Assembly: GCA_014799765.1 (NCBI GenBank)
Contig: JAAVHK010000029.1
Location: 3,599-15,733 of the forward strand
Direction of reading: 5' to 3'
Source of the DNA: Ruminococcus sp.
GTDB lineage: Bacteria > Bacillota > Clostridia > Oscillospirales > Ruminococcaceae
DNA length: 12,135 nt
A program made the position numbers and the translations under genes. A model generated the notes under the pieces. The model was not told where the DNA came from, searched no databases, and saw only the letters and a list, made by a program, of their open reading frames with translations. Below, one piece after another: positions 1 through 6,704 of the stretch (position 1 is its first letter; the number at the start of each line of letters is the position of its first letter).

Positions 1-285
1 GTATCGACTTCAATATGTTATATAGTGATACTGATAGTTTCAGTAAGAATTTATAAAAAGCATTCCGGAGTAAAGTTAAAATTAATGCCGTTTCTGGTCA
101 TTGCGTATTCCGGCGGAATGTGTGCCGGTACAGCGTATCTTGTATGCGAAATAATGAAACGTCACGGAGCAGGTAATTTCAGTATAATTGCCTTGTCGGT
201 CATGACAGCCGGAATTGTATATGTTGCCGTACTGGCGATATGTTTTTCCGGACTTAAAAATATAAGAAAACCTGTTGTTGACTGA
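1..285 (+). CDS. C-terminal fragment of a polytopic membrane protein (possible polysaccharide flippase)
   Basis: The reading frame is open from the first base of the window and stops at TGA 283-285, so only the last 94 residues are visible and the true start lies upstream. An in-frame GTG at 25 is only an internal codon. The fragment contains about three hydrophobic segments (start to about residue 14, about 29-48, about 59-83) separated by short basic loops such as RIYKKHSGVKLK, and ends in a charged tail (GLKNIRKPVVD). This layout resembles the C-terminal helices of the MOP/SpoVB-type polysaccharide flippases, and a ligase-like gene lies 1 kb away, but no diagnostic motif is visible and the flippase reading is inference. 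It is the only gene in the left third on the plus strand and is closed by the hairpin at 304-339. Confidence 0.6.
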   Translation, partial: VSTSICYIVILIVSVRIYKKHSGVKLKLMPFLVIAYSGGMCAGTAYLVCEIMKRHGAGNFSIIALSVMTAGIVYVAVLAICFSGLKNIRKPVVD

Positions 286-303
286 AAATATAAATATACA
301 TAA

Positions 304-339
304 AAAGTCCTGTCATGCCGTAAGGTACAACAGGACTTT
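304..339 (-). terminator. Intrinsic terminator between convergent genes, likely bidirectional
   Basis: AAAGTCCTGT at 304-313 pairs perfectly with ACAGGACTTT at 330-339, with a small inner GCC/GGT pairing around GTAA. Read on the minus strand the stem ends in a run of five U, a good terminator for the lipoprotein gene that stops at 344. In the plus direction the tail (TTTAAAATTAT) is weaker, but the hairpin sits 19 bp after the stop of the left membrane protein and may serve it too. Confidence 0.8.
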
Positions 340-343
340 AAAA

Positions 344-973
344 TTATCTCATAACTAAATCACTGTCGGATATATTTCCGCCTGATACGGACGTAAGAAT
401 TACATTTGAGGCATCTTTAGTATTGTTGAGGGTCGGGAAGAATCCGACTGTAAGTGAATCTGTTCCGGAGGGTACAAGAAAACCACCGGCAAGGAATCCG
501 GAAAATTCGCCATTGGCTGGGATAGTTATATTATCGTCGGTACATCTCGGATAATTCTGTATAGCGTATAATTTTGCCCTTACGTCCATAGAAACTTCAG
601 TTTCGTCTGGAAGTGCAATAAAGAAGTTATTCATTGAACTGATTTCGTATTCCAAATCGACTTTATTTTTAATTGTAACGTTTAAATATATGAAGTCACT
701 ACCCTCAACGTTAGGAGCAGGAATCCTTACAACGTCATTCAGTCTGAAGACAGTATTATTTACTTCGGCTTCCTGTGCGAAAGCGGAATCAGTCTTTTTT
801 GAGTTGCCGGAATACTTATTCTGTACCGTTTCTGTAGTATCTGCATTATTTGTAGTATCAATAACTGAAGTATTTGTATCAGGTTCAGAAGAATTTGTTT
901 CCGCACACGAAAAAATACATACTGCTGAGAGAGTAAGTGCAAGTATAAGGGCGGAAAGTCTGAATTTATTCAT
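344..973 (-). CDS. Putative lipoprotein with a DUF4352-like C-terminal domain
   Basis: This is a 209-residue protein from the ATG at 973-971. A frame extension upstream to 1066 exists, but it has no ribosome binding site and would run across the promoter and the ferredoxin terminator, whereas GGAGGA lies 9-10 nt before 973. The N-terminus is MNKFRLSALILALTLS followed by a lipobox-like I-F-S-C with Cys23, so the mature protein is probably lipid-anchored outside the membrane; Phe at -2 is not ideal. Residues about 24-52 are Ser/Thr/Asp/Asn-rich and look like a flexible linker. The remainder (about 68-205) reads as a beta-rich domain with FIYLNVTIKNK and a SLTVGFFPT strand near the end, reminiscent of DUF4352-type extracytoplasmic domains; that match is by eye only. 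It has its own promoter and terminator, so it is monocistronic. The function is unknown. Confidence 0.8.
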   Translation of the reverse strand: MNKFRLSALILALTLSAVCIFSCAETNSSEPDTNTSVIDTTNNADTTETVQNKYSGNSKKTDSAFAQEAEVNNTVFRLNDVVRIPAPNVEGSDFIYLNVTIKNKVDLEYEISSMNNFFIALPDETEVSMDVRAKLYAIQNYPRCTDDNITIPANGEFSGFLAGGFLVPSGTDSLTVGFFPTLNNTKDASNVILTSVSGGNISDSDLVMR

Positions 974-1015
974 TATAAATAGTCCTCCGTTGGATTTAAA
1001 ATATTTTGCAGATAT

Positions 1016-1045
1016 AGTATAACATAAAAATGTACCGTTTGTCAA
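1016..1045 (-). promoter_or_regulatory. Sigma-A type promoter of the lipoprotein gene
   Basis: On the minus strand the -35 box is TTGACA (1045-1040) and the -10 box is TATACT (1021-1016), with an 18-nt spacer. Transcription would start near 1009, giving a leader of about 35 nt that includes the GGAGGA site. The -35 box directly follows the U-tract of the ferredoxin terminator. Confidence 0.8.
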
Positions 1046-1052
1046 GAAAAAA

Positions 1053-1082
1053 ATAAACAGTCTCACGTATGAGACTGTTTAT
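1053..1082 (-). terminator. Intrinsic terminator of the ferredoxin gene
   Basis: A perfect 13-bp stem, ATAAACAGTCTCA (1053-1065) with TGAGACTGTTTAT (1070-1082), closes a 4-nt loop. On the minus strand it runs into seven or more U. It lies 17 bp after the ferredoxin stop codon. Confidence 0.9.
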
Positions 1083-1099
1083 CTGAATTACATTTTAAA

Positions 1100-1270
1100 T
1101 TATTCAGCTACAGGAGCGGAAACAGGACAAACACCTGCACAGGCACCGCATTCAACACAAGCGTCAGCGTCGATAACGTATTTTCCGTCGCCCTCTGAAA
1201 TAGCGTCTACAGGACATTCACCGGCACAAGCACCACAGCTTATGCAGTCATCATTGATAATGTATGCCAT
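1100..1270 (-). CDS. 2[4Fe-4S] ferredoxin, clostridial type
   Basis: This 56-residue protein starts at the ATG 1270-1268, which follows a good GGAGGTG site; an upstream TTG at 1282 would add four residues and is not supported. It contains two classic cluster-binding motifs, CISCGACAGECP and CVECGACAGVCP (CxxCxxCxxxCP twice), related by internal duplication, which with the very short length is the hallmark of clostridial ferredoxins. Such proteins are soluble, low-potential one-electron carriers that serve enzymes such as pyruvate:ferredoxin oxidoreductase and hydrogenases in anaerobes. All eight ligand cysteines are present and the protein is acidic as expected. It has its own promoter (1304-1332) and a strong terminator (1053-1082), so it is probably expressed on its own, although read-through from the ligase-like gene 58 bp upstream is possible. 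Confidence 0.96.
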   Translation of the reverse strand: MAYIINDDCISCGACAGECPVDAISEGDGKYVIDADACVECGACAGVCPVSAPVAE

Positions 1271-1303
1271 AATAAAAAGCACCTCCGTAAATTTGTTGAG
1301 TAT

Positions 1304-1332
1304 ATTATATCATATTATCAGAAAAAAGTCAA
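1304..1332 (-). promoter_or_regulatory. Sigma-A promoter of the ferredoxin gene
   Basis: On the minus strand the -35 box is TTGACT (1332-1327) and the -10 box is TATAAT (1309-1304), with a 17-nt spacer. The -35 box overlaps the TGA stop codon (1331-1329) of the upstream membrane-protein gene. A weak A/T hairpin with a U-run (1322-1341) covers the same bases and could act as a poor terminator for that gene. Confidence 0.85.
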
Positions 1333-2771
1333 GCCTTTTTTGTTAGTAACAGATTACTCTTTTCACTGCACGAGGACATAAGCAAACCTGAAACTGTCCA
1401 GAAAACAGGCGAGAATGTTATATTACTGCACCCGATAAAGAATATAATTATTCCGCATACGAACATCATAAAAGTACATACTGTATTTTCCGACGGCGAT
1501 TTTTTCATTTTTCTTAAACCGGCAGTCAGTACAGAACACAGAATCAGAACAAGTGCTATCAGCGATGGTATACCACGAGTTCCGGCAGTATAGAGATATT
1601 CATTGTAGACTTTATCGAAAGTATTTATATTCAGTGCTATAATGTCACTTATATCGGCTGTTTCAGGGTCAAGCCCACCGTTTGTATAGAGTTGCGGATA
1701 TACAAGCTGGTCTTCACCCGTACCGGTCAGCGAATATTTCTTTATTATGTCGACAGTTTTATTGTTAAGGTATTTATATACTTCAACGGTATCGGACAGA
1801 TTGAGATTATCGGGTGAACAGTTACCGCTTGCGGAAAGTCTCATATAGGAATCAGCCCACCATATTGTGTGACCGTCATAAAGTCTGTAAGAGGAAATGT
1901 TACCTATGATTCCGGCATTTACTATAATTACGGCAATAATCGCCGGAAGTATTCCCGAAAATAACGCCAAAAGCCTTATTTTCGGAGTTTTTTTAATAAA
2001 TATACCTGCTCCGGCGGAAAGTAGTAAAGCTGTAATTATTCCGGTTATGCCCATAAGGGAATATGTGAACATCATCACGAACGAACACAGACACGCACTT
2101 ATTATACTGAAAATACGACGTTTTTTGTTGTCAGTGAGTACGGCTGTTACAAGTGATGCCGTAAGTACAAGACTTAAAACCATTGCAAGAAATACCGGCG
2201 ACTGTGCCAGACCGCTTGAAGCATTTATTTTAGTCGTTATGGATGCGTACTGATAGTGACTTAATTTTCCGGTGAAAACCTGTACAAGCCCGACGATACT
2301 GTGTAACAGTCCGGAAGCTATTATGGAATTTATAATTATATTTACTGCTTTTTCATGTCTGACCGACATTGCCGTTATAAAGAATCCGGCATAGAATATT
2401 ATCGCCAGAAGACCTTCACCACGTCCGGAGAATCCATAGAAAGAAACACTCACGGAATACGAATTTATCAGGGAAATAATTCCCCATATAATCATGAAAA
2501 CGAATCCCCATAAGGATAGATTCCTGAAATCTATGTACTTCTTCATTATGCCGATAAGTGCCAGTATCATACATATTACGCCCGAAACCGCCAGTCCGCC
2601 GGATACTATCGAATAGGAAAGTTTATCTATAAATTCCGGAATTACTGCAAATACTGCCGTTGTGAAACACATAAGTGAAAGTCCGTAAGAGGCAAGCTGT
2701 GAATATTTTTCCTCTGTCATATTGAGGATAAAATTTGACTTTTCACTTGAATTGAACAATTGTTTTGACAT
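1329..2771 (-). CDS. O-antigen ligase/polymerase-like polytopic membrane protein
   Basis: This is a 480-residue protein rich in hydrophobic helices, with roughly ten to twelve segments between residues 28 and 465. Two signatures recall the O-antigen ligase family (Wzy_C/WaaL-like, PF04932): GFSGRGEGLLA at about 113-123, and the segment F-D-K-V-Y-N-E-Y-L near 385-393 followed by AGTRGIPSL, matching the usual H/YNEYL...G-RG pattern after the large external loop. The loop between about 290 and 395 is polar and contains TGTGEDQL. Family members join or polymerise lipid-linked glycans at the outer face of the membrane; which glycan is handled here cannot be read from sequence. The start ATG at 2771 is preceded by AAAGG inside the 15-bp gap after the protease stop codon, so it is probably co-transcribed with, and translationally close to, the dockerin protease. 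No strong terminator follows. Confidence 0.78.
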   Translation of the reverse strand: MSKQLFNSSEKSNFILNMTEEKYSQLASYGLSLMCFTTAVFAVIPEFIDKLSYSIVSGGLAVSGVICMILALIGIMKKYIDFRNLSLWGFVFMIIWGIISLINSYSVSVSFYGFSGRGEGLLAIIFYAGFFITAMSVRHEKAVNIIINSIIASGLLHSIVGLVQVFTGKLSHYQYASITTKINASSGLAQSPVFLAMVLSLVLTASLVTAVLTDNKKRRIFSIISACLCSFVMMFTYSLMGITGIITALLLSAGAGIFIKKTPKIRLLALFSGILPAIIAVIIVNAGIIGNISSYRLYDGHTIWWADSYMRLSASGNCSPDNLNLSDTVEVYKYLNNKTVDIIKKYSLTGTGEDQLVYPQLYTNGGLDPETADISDIIALNINTFDKVYNEYLYTAGTRGIPSLIALVLILCSVLTAGLRKMKKSPSENTVCTFMMFVCGIIIFFIGCSNITFSPVFWTVSGLLMSSCSEKSNLLLTKKA

Positions 2772-2786
2772 TATATCTGCCTTTCG

Positions 2787-4568
2787 TTATTTTTCCGATA
2801 CAGTTATTATACAACTGTCGTCGTCCATGCTGTCTACGCTTATTTTAAGACCGGTATCAATTGTCTGTGTACCGTCTTCGGCGTACCACTTGAAACCGGA
2901 AATATTACTGTCTATAACATCACCGGCATGATAAAGATTATCTGTTTCGGTATCGTCTATAATGCGTATGAAACGTCTGCCGGCATCGTTGTTGGTAGCT
3001 TCATTTTCACCGCTTGCGTATTTCCAGTATTTCCAGCCGATATTATCGCTTACAGTTCCTTCAACGTGGAATACTCTTACACCTGCTCCGGAAGTTCTCC
3101 ACCAGTAGTCTTTTTTCAGACGACTGTTATTTACGTCAAGGGTAGTATATTCAAGTATAAGAAATTCCGAATAGTAATTGTTTTCGAGTTTTCCGCACGG
3201 AATTATAATACAGTTGCCGTTTTCTTTCTGAGCGTTGTTAAGTGTATAGGATTGCGTTTTAGTAGTCGGGTCATATATGGAGACCTGTTCACGCTTATAC
3301 CAGCCGAGCATTAATTTTGAAACGGCTGAAAAATCGGCGTTGGTTTCGTCCATCATCTCGTAACCGGCTGAACCGTGCAGACCCTCAAAATCTTTTTCGC
3401 CGTTGTAGAGGTAGTAATCGGGAAGTCCCATACAGTGACCTGTTTCGTGCAGATAACTGCTTGTGAAGTTCTTGTAATCTGATTTGCTTTCTATCTGAGC
3501 ATTTCCGACTATTACATGACCTATTGACATATCGTCAACTTTGAAGTCCGGATTTCCGCCATACTGACCAGCAGCAGGCCACCAGTTATCGTCACCGGCG
3601 GCCGCAGGTACAGAAATAAGTGTTGAATCTATTACACTATCGCCGTTGCCGTCAAATATTGTGAAGTCTTCGCTGTCTCTGAAAGCGTCAAATATTTCGT
3701 TTATCAGGTTTACGTGATATACGTCGCCCTCGTATGCCGATTTGTTTTCCTTAGTGGTATAGCGGAAAACTTTTCCGCTTATATTGAGACTTCCTTTAGA
3801 GGAACGTTTATAGAATGCCGATATACTTTCAAACGGATAGTTTTTACTGGAAGCATCTTCCGAACCGAATACAGCTTTTTCTATTTCTGCTGTAGTAGGT
3901 TCATATGTGTAGGGACAGTCCGGAAAATCAACATAGAATACTACCATTGAGGCGTTATTCTGTGAGGGCATAGAGCCATACAGTTCTTTTACAGGAGCTT
4001 CAATAAATTCAAATGCCGTTGTGGAAGTTGTCGTCGTAATATCCGTGGAATATATGGTTGTTGTAAGAGATGTTGACGTAAACAAAGTAGAAACGGCAGA
4101 CGAAGTTGAAGAGGAAGCAGAAGCGGTAGTAGTGGAAGTTGTTGACGTTTCTGTAGTGGATTCTGTAGTAGTGGTTTCGGTTTCGTCGTTCCATATATAT
4201 ACAGGGTCACTCCACTGGTTTATTACGTATTTACGCATAAGTATCAGGTCAAAAATATCTGTTCTGCCGTCCTGATTTATGTCTGATGTCTGAAGATATT
4301 CAAGTGAATTGTCCATTTCACTGCCGTTTATAGAGTAAAAATGGTCTTTTACGTTGTAGGCATTATCGGAAGTAAGCTGTACCTTAGCAAGAATATACTT
4401 CGACATAAGGAGCAGGTCTGCCACATTTACGTGAAAATCGTTGTTGAGGTCACCCATATAACCGATATGTACCCATTCGGCAGATGCAGACATGGAAACA
4501 AGACACGTCGGGATTGAAAGTGCGGTAATAAGTGCAATAAGTTTACGTCGGAAAGATTTTTTTTTCAT
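2787..4568 (-). CDS. Secreted M6-type metalloprotease with N-terminal type I dockerin
   Basis: This is a 593-residue precursor. Residues 1-30 form a Sec signal peptide (basic MKKKSFRRK, hydrophobic core, likely cleavage after SASA). Residues 39-118 form a type I dockerin with two calcium-binding F-hand repeats: D40, N42, D44, N48, D51 and D96, N98, D100, D104, D107, each followed by hydrophobic residues and a K-Y pair. The region between the repeats is unusually long, about 34 residues. Residues about 129-185 are a Thr/Ser-rich linker. The rest is a metallopeptidase of the M6 (immune inhibitor A) type: HETGHCMGLPD gives the zinc motif with H374, E375, H378 and D384, and a Met-containing turn follows at 402-407. 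Dockerins bind cohesins on scaffoldins, so this enzyme is probably docked in a cellulosome-like complex or on the cell surface. The start is fixed by AAGGAGATG before the ATG. The ligase-like gene follows 15 bp later. Confidence 0.92.
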   Translation of the reverse strand: MKKKSFRRKLIALITALSIPTCLVSMSASAEWVHIGYMGDLNNDFHVNVADLLLMSKYILAKVQLTSDNAYNVKDHFYSINGSEMDNSLEYLQTSDINQDGRTDIFDLILMRKYVINQWSDPVYIWNDETETTTTESTTETSTTSTTTASASSSTSSAVSTLFTSTSLTTTIYSTDITTTTSTTAFEFIEAPVKELYGSMPSQNNASMVVFYVDFPDCPYTYEPTTAEIEKAVFGSEDASSKNYPFESISAFYKRSSKGSLNISGKVFRYTTKENKSAYEGDVYHVNLINEIFDAFRDSEDFTIFDGNGDSVIDSTLISVPAAAGDDNWWPAAGQYGGNPDFKVDDMSIGHVIVGNAQIESKSDYKNFTSSYLHETGHCMGLPDYYLYNGEKDFEGLHGSAGYEMMDETNADFSAVSKLMLGWYKREQVSIYDPTTKTQSYTLNNAQKENGNCIIIPCGKLENNYYSEFLILEYTTLDVNNSRLKKDYWWRTSGAGVRVFHVEGTVSDNIGWKYWKYASGENEATNNDAGRRFIRIIDDTETDNLYHAGDVIDSNISGFKWYAEDGTQTIDTGLKISVDSMDDDSCIITVSEK

Positions 4569-4590
4569 AATAACATCTCCTTTTTTAAAA

Positions 4591-4621
4591 AAACTGCGGT
4601 AGAAAAAAACTTCCGCAGTTT
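4591..4621 (-). terminator. Terminator-like hairpin between rny and the protease operon
   Basis: AAACTGCGG (4591-4599) pairs with CCGCAGTTT (4613-4621), with an inner AG/CT extension around one mismatch and an A7 loop. On the minus strand the stem ends in seven U (4593-4587). It lies 45 bp after the rny stop codon and only 22 nt before the protease ATG, so it also sits in the leader of the protease operon. CGGAAAT at 4635-4641 could pair with ACTTCCG at 4609-4615 (seven pairs including one G-U) and disrupt the stem, a possible antiterminator. Confidence 0.82.
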
Positions 4622-4654
4622 AAGAATTATCAGCCGGAAATCATGAACGGCTGT

Positions 4655-4683
4655 ATTATGTCGGTATTATTTAGCGTAGTCAG
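4655..4683 (-). promoter_or_regulatory. Candidate promoter of the protease/ligase operon
   Basis: On the minus strand CTGACT (4683-4678) and CATAAT (4660-4655) are spaced by 17 nt, matching the sigma-A consensus at four and five of six positions. It overlaps the last codons and stop of rny. It is the best candidate between rny and the protease; transcripts from it would carry the hairpin at 4591-4621 in a leader of about 80 nt. Confidence 0.4.
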
Positions 4684-6289
4684 AAACTCTGCTTTCACGG
4701 ATAAGATTTACTTTAATCTGTCCGGGATAGTCCATTTCGGCTTCTATCTGCTGTGCAATCTGTCTGGCAACGAGTACCATTTTTTCATCATTGATAATTT
4801 CAGGAACTACCATAATTCTGACTTCCCGTCCTGCCTGTACGGCATAACACTTTTCAACGCCCTCATAGGAAGTGCAGATTTCCTCGAGTTTCTGAAGTCT
4901 CTTTATGTAGCTTTCGTAATTTTCACTTCTTGCCCCTGGTCTTGCGGCGGAAATAGCGTCTGCCGCCTGTACTATACAGGCAATAACAGTTTTCGGTTCA
5001 ACGTCATTGTGGTGAGCCTCTATGGCATTAAGGATAATAGGGTTTTCATTGTATTTTTTGCAGACATCCACACCTATCTGAACGTGTGAACCCTCTATTT
5101 CAGCTGTAAGGGCTTTGCCTATATCGTGGAGAAGTCCGGCACGTCTTGCTGTATTGGCGTCAACGCCGAGTTCTGAAGCAAGTACTCCGCAGAGTTTTGA
5201 GACTTCAATGGAGTGGTCAAGAACATTCTGTCTGTAACTGGTACGGAATTTAAGTCTTCCGATAAGTTTTATGAGTTCGTGATTCAGACCGTGTACATTT
5301 GTTTCAATAACGGCACGTTCACCCTCTTGTTTTATACGGTATTCAACTTCACGTTTAGCCTTGTCAACCATTTCTTCAATGCGGGTAGGGTGGATACGTC
5401 CGTCGGCAATAAGTTTTTCAAGAGCTATACGGGCGATTTCACGGCGGACCTGGTCAAAACATGAAAGAGTGATAGCTTCCGGAGTATCGTCAATGATGAG
5501 GTCAACACCGGTGAGAGTTTCAAGAGTACGGATATTACGTCCTTCACGTCCAATAATTCTGCCTTTCATTTCGTCGTTAGGGAGCGGAACGACTGAAACG
5601 GCAGTTTCGGAAACCTGGTCTGAGGCTACTTTTGCAATAGCAAGTGAAATATAACTGCGTGCCTTTTCCTGACATTCATCTTTAATCTGCTGTTCATAGC
5701 TTGCAACCTTGACGGCTTTTTCGTGAATGAGGTCATCTTCAAGTGTGGAAATTATATATTCCTTAGCCTGTTCTCTTGTGAACTGTGAAATTTTTTCAAG
5801 CACTTCCATCTGACCGTTTTTAATAGTTTCGGCTTCTTTGAGTTTTTCGTCAGCGGACTTGATTTTCTGATTAAGGGTTTCTTCTTTTCTTTCGAGATTA
5901 TCTGTTTTTCTGTCAAGATTTTCTTCTTTCTGCTGTACACGCCTTTCCTGTCGTGACAATTCTGCTCTGCGTTCCTTTATTTCATTTTCTGCTTCATTGC
6001 GAAGTTTGTGGATTTCGTCCTTAGCTTCCACGAGAGCAGACTTTCTCTTATTATCGGCGTCCTTTTCCGCATCTTCGATAATGCGTTCCGCCTCTTTGAT
6101 AATTTGTTCCGCCTGTTTTTCGGCTGAGCCGGTCAGGGATTCGGCTTGTTGTTTACGCTGTTCGATACCTGCATCAACGCCCTTCTGGAAAGCCTTGCCT
6201 TTAACGACGTTTCCGGCAATAACTCCGGCAACAACTGCACCTACGATAAGGGCAACGACAATAAGGACAATAGCAATAGTCAAGTTCAT
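4667..6289 (-). CDS. rny: Ribonuclease Y (membrane-anchored endoribonuclease)
   Basis: This is a 540-residue protein, close to the usual length of about 520. It has an N-terminal membrane helix (about 4-27), a long charged coiled coil (about 45-205, rich in Glu, Lys, Arg and Gln), a KH domain containing GRIIGREGRNIR (243-254), and an HD domain with a conserved HDS at 358-360, the H388-D389 pair in LLHDIGKAL, H426-H427 and D444. RNase Y starts bulk mRNA decay and RNA processing in many Firmicutes, acting at the membrane as part of the degradosome-like network; the HD residues bind the catalytic metal. I place the start at the ATG 6289-6287, because the frame extension to a TTG at 6310 lies inside the GGAGG site itself. 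The gene stands alone with a long 5' leader and is followed by a terminator-like hairpin. Confidence 0.97.
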   Translation of the reverse strand: MNLTIAIVLIVVALIVGAVVAGVIAGNVVKGKAFQKGVDAGIEQRKQQAESLTGSAEKQAEQIIKEAERIIEDAEKDADNKRKSALVEAKDEIHKLRNEAENEIKERRAELSRQERRVQQKEENLDRKTDNLERKEETLNQKIKSADEKLKEAETIKNGQMEVLEKISQFTREQAKEYIISTLEDDLIHEKAVKVASYEQQIKDECQEKARSYISLAIAKVASDQVSETAVSVVPLPNDEMKGRIIGREGRNIRTLETLTGVDLIIDDTPEAITLSCFDQVRREIARIALEKLIADGRIHPTRIEEMVDKAKREVEYRIKQEGERAVIETNVHGLNHELIKLIGRLKFRTSYRQNVLDHSIEVSKLCGVLASELGVDANTARRAGLLHDIGKALTAEIEGSHVQIGVDVCKKYNENPIILNAIEAHHNDVEPKTVIACIVQAADAISAARPGARSENYESYIKRLQKLEEICTSYEGVEKCYAVQAGREVRIMVVPEIINDEKMVLVARQIAQQIEAEMDYPGQIKVNLIRESRVSDYAK

Positions 6290-6528
6290 ACAGTGCAATA
6301 CCTCCTTCAAATAATTAAAAAAATAGCTTGTATCATATAATCTGATTACTACTTAAAGGCGGTAGGTGCCACATTTATTTTATTCATTTGTCAAAATATA
6401 TTTATCATTAGAAAAAATAAGAATGTTTTTTCTGTATCTTTAATCGGAAACACTTTTAAGTTAATGATTTAAAACAAAGCTGCACATACTGCCCGAAGTA
6501 ATATTCTGCAAATAAATACAACATAATA
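6290..6528 (-). other. Long 5' leader of rny, no recognised RNA family
   Basis: From the promoter at 6529-6557 to the rny ATG is about 230 nt without a convincing gene. It ends with AAGGAGGT at the rny ribosome binding site. Visible structure is modest: TGCA arms (6481-6484/6507-6510) around TACT/AGTA, TTTTAA/TTAAAA (6454-6459/6469-6474), and an 8-bp AGAAAAAA/TTTTTTCT stem (6410-6417/6426-6433). A short GC-richer island lies at 6358-6371. I do not recognise a known riboswitch, 6S RNA or SRP RNA. Autoregulation of rny through this leader is possible but unproven. Confidence 0.45.
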
Positions 6529-6557
6529 ATTATATACTTTTTCGGACATTATGTCAA
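6529..6557 (-). promoter_or_regulatory. Near-consensus promoter reading toward rny
   Basis: On the minus strand TTGACA (6557-6552) and TATAAT (6534-6529) are both perfect and separated by 17 nt. Transcription would begin near 6522. It is divergent from the htpG promoter, with about 60 bp of AT-rich DNA between the two -35 boxes. Confidence 0.82.
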
Positions 6558-6618
6558 TAGGTTTTTATTGAATAATTTATTAAATTGTGAACAAATTGTA
6601 AATATTTCACCTTACCAC

Positions 6619-6648
6619 TTGACTTTATACACAGAAAAGTTATATACT
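6619..6648 (+). promoter_or_regulatory. Sigma-A promoter of htpG
   Basis: TTGACT (6619-6624) and TATACT (6643-6648) are spaced by 18 nt; an overlapping TATATA would give 16. The predicted start point, about 6655, falls within the left arm of the CIRCE, the usual arrangement for HrcA repression. Confidence 0.82.
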
Positions 6649-6652
6649 GATT

Positions 6653-6679
6653 TTAGCACTCAAAGAGACAGAGTGCTAA
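6653..6679 (+). promoter_or_regulatory. CIRCE operator (HrcA binding site)
   Basis: TTAGCACTC (6653-6661), a 9-nt spacer (6662-6670) and GAGTGCTAA (6671-6679) match the CIRCE consensus at every arm position. CIRCE is bound by the heat-shock repressor HrcA, usually upstream of hrcA-grpE-dnaK and groESL. Here it overlaps the htpG transcription start and forms a hairpin in the leader, upstream of the GGGAGA ribosome binding site (6689-6694). Confidence 0.95.
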
Positions 6680-6704
6680 AAATCTTACGGGAGATGTTTT
6701 TTCA

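Noticed and set aside
690..1022. Plus-strand open frame opposite the lipoprotein gene
   Set aside because: It is antisense to a well-supported gene with promoter, ribosome binding site and signal sequence; no independent start signals.
4021..4275. Plus-strand open frame rich in Val and Glu
   Set aside because: It is the complement of the Thr/Ser-rich linker and dockerin of the protease; the bias of the linker codons keeps the opposite strand open. No ribosome binding site or family resemblance.
6361..6375. TGGCAC on the minus strand in the rny leader as a possible sigma-54 -24 element
   Set aside because: The distance from GG to the next GC is too short for the -24/-12 spacing and TTGC is absent.
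6456..6524. A 22-codon open frame (MLYLFAEYYFGQYVQLCFKSLT) at the start of the rny leader, minus strand
   Set aside because: Its ATG begins only 5 nt after the -10 box, so it is probably outside or at the very first base of the transcript, and it has no ribosome binding site. Only a leaderless start could save it.
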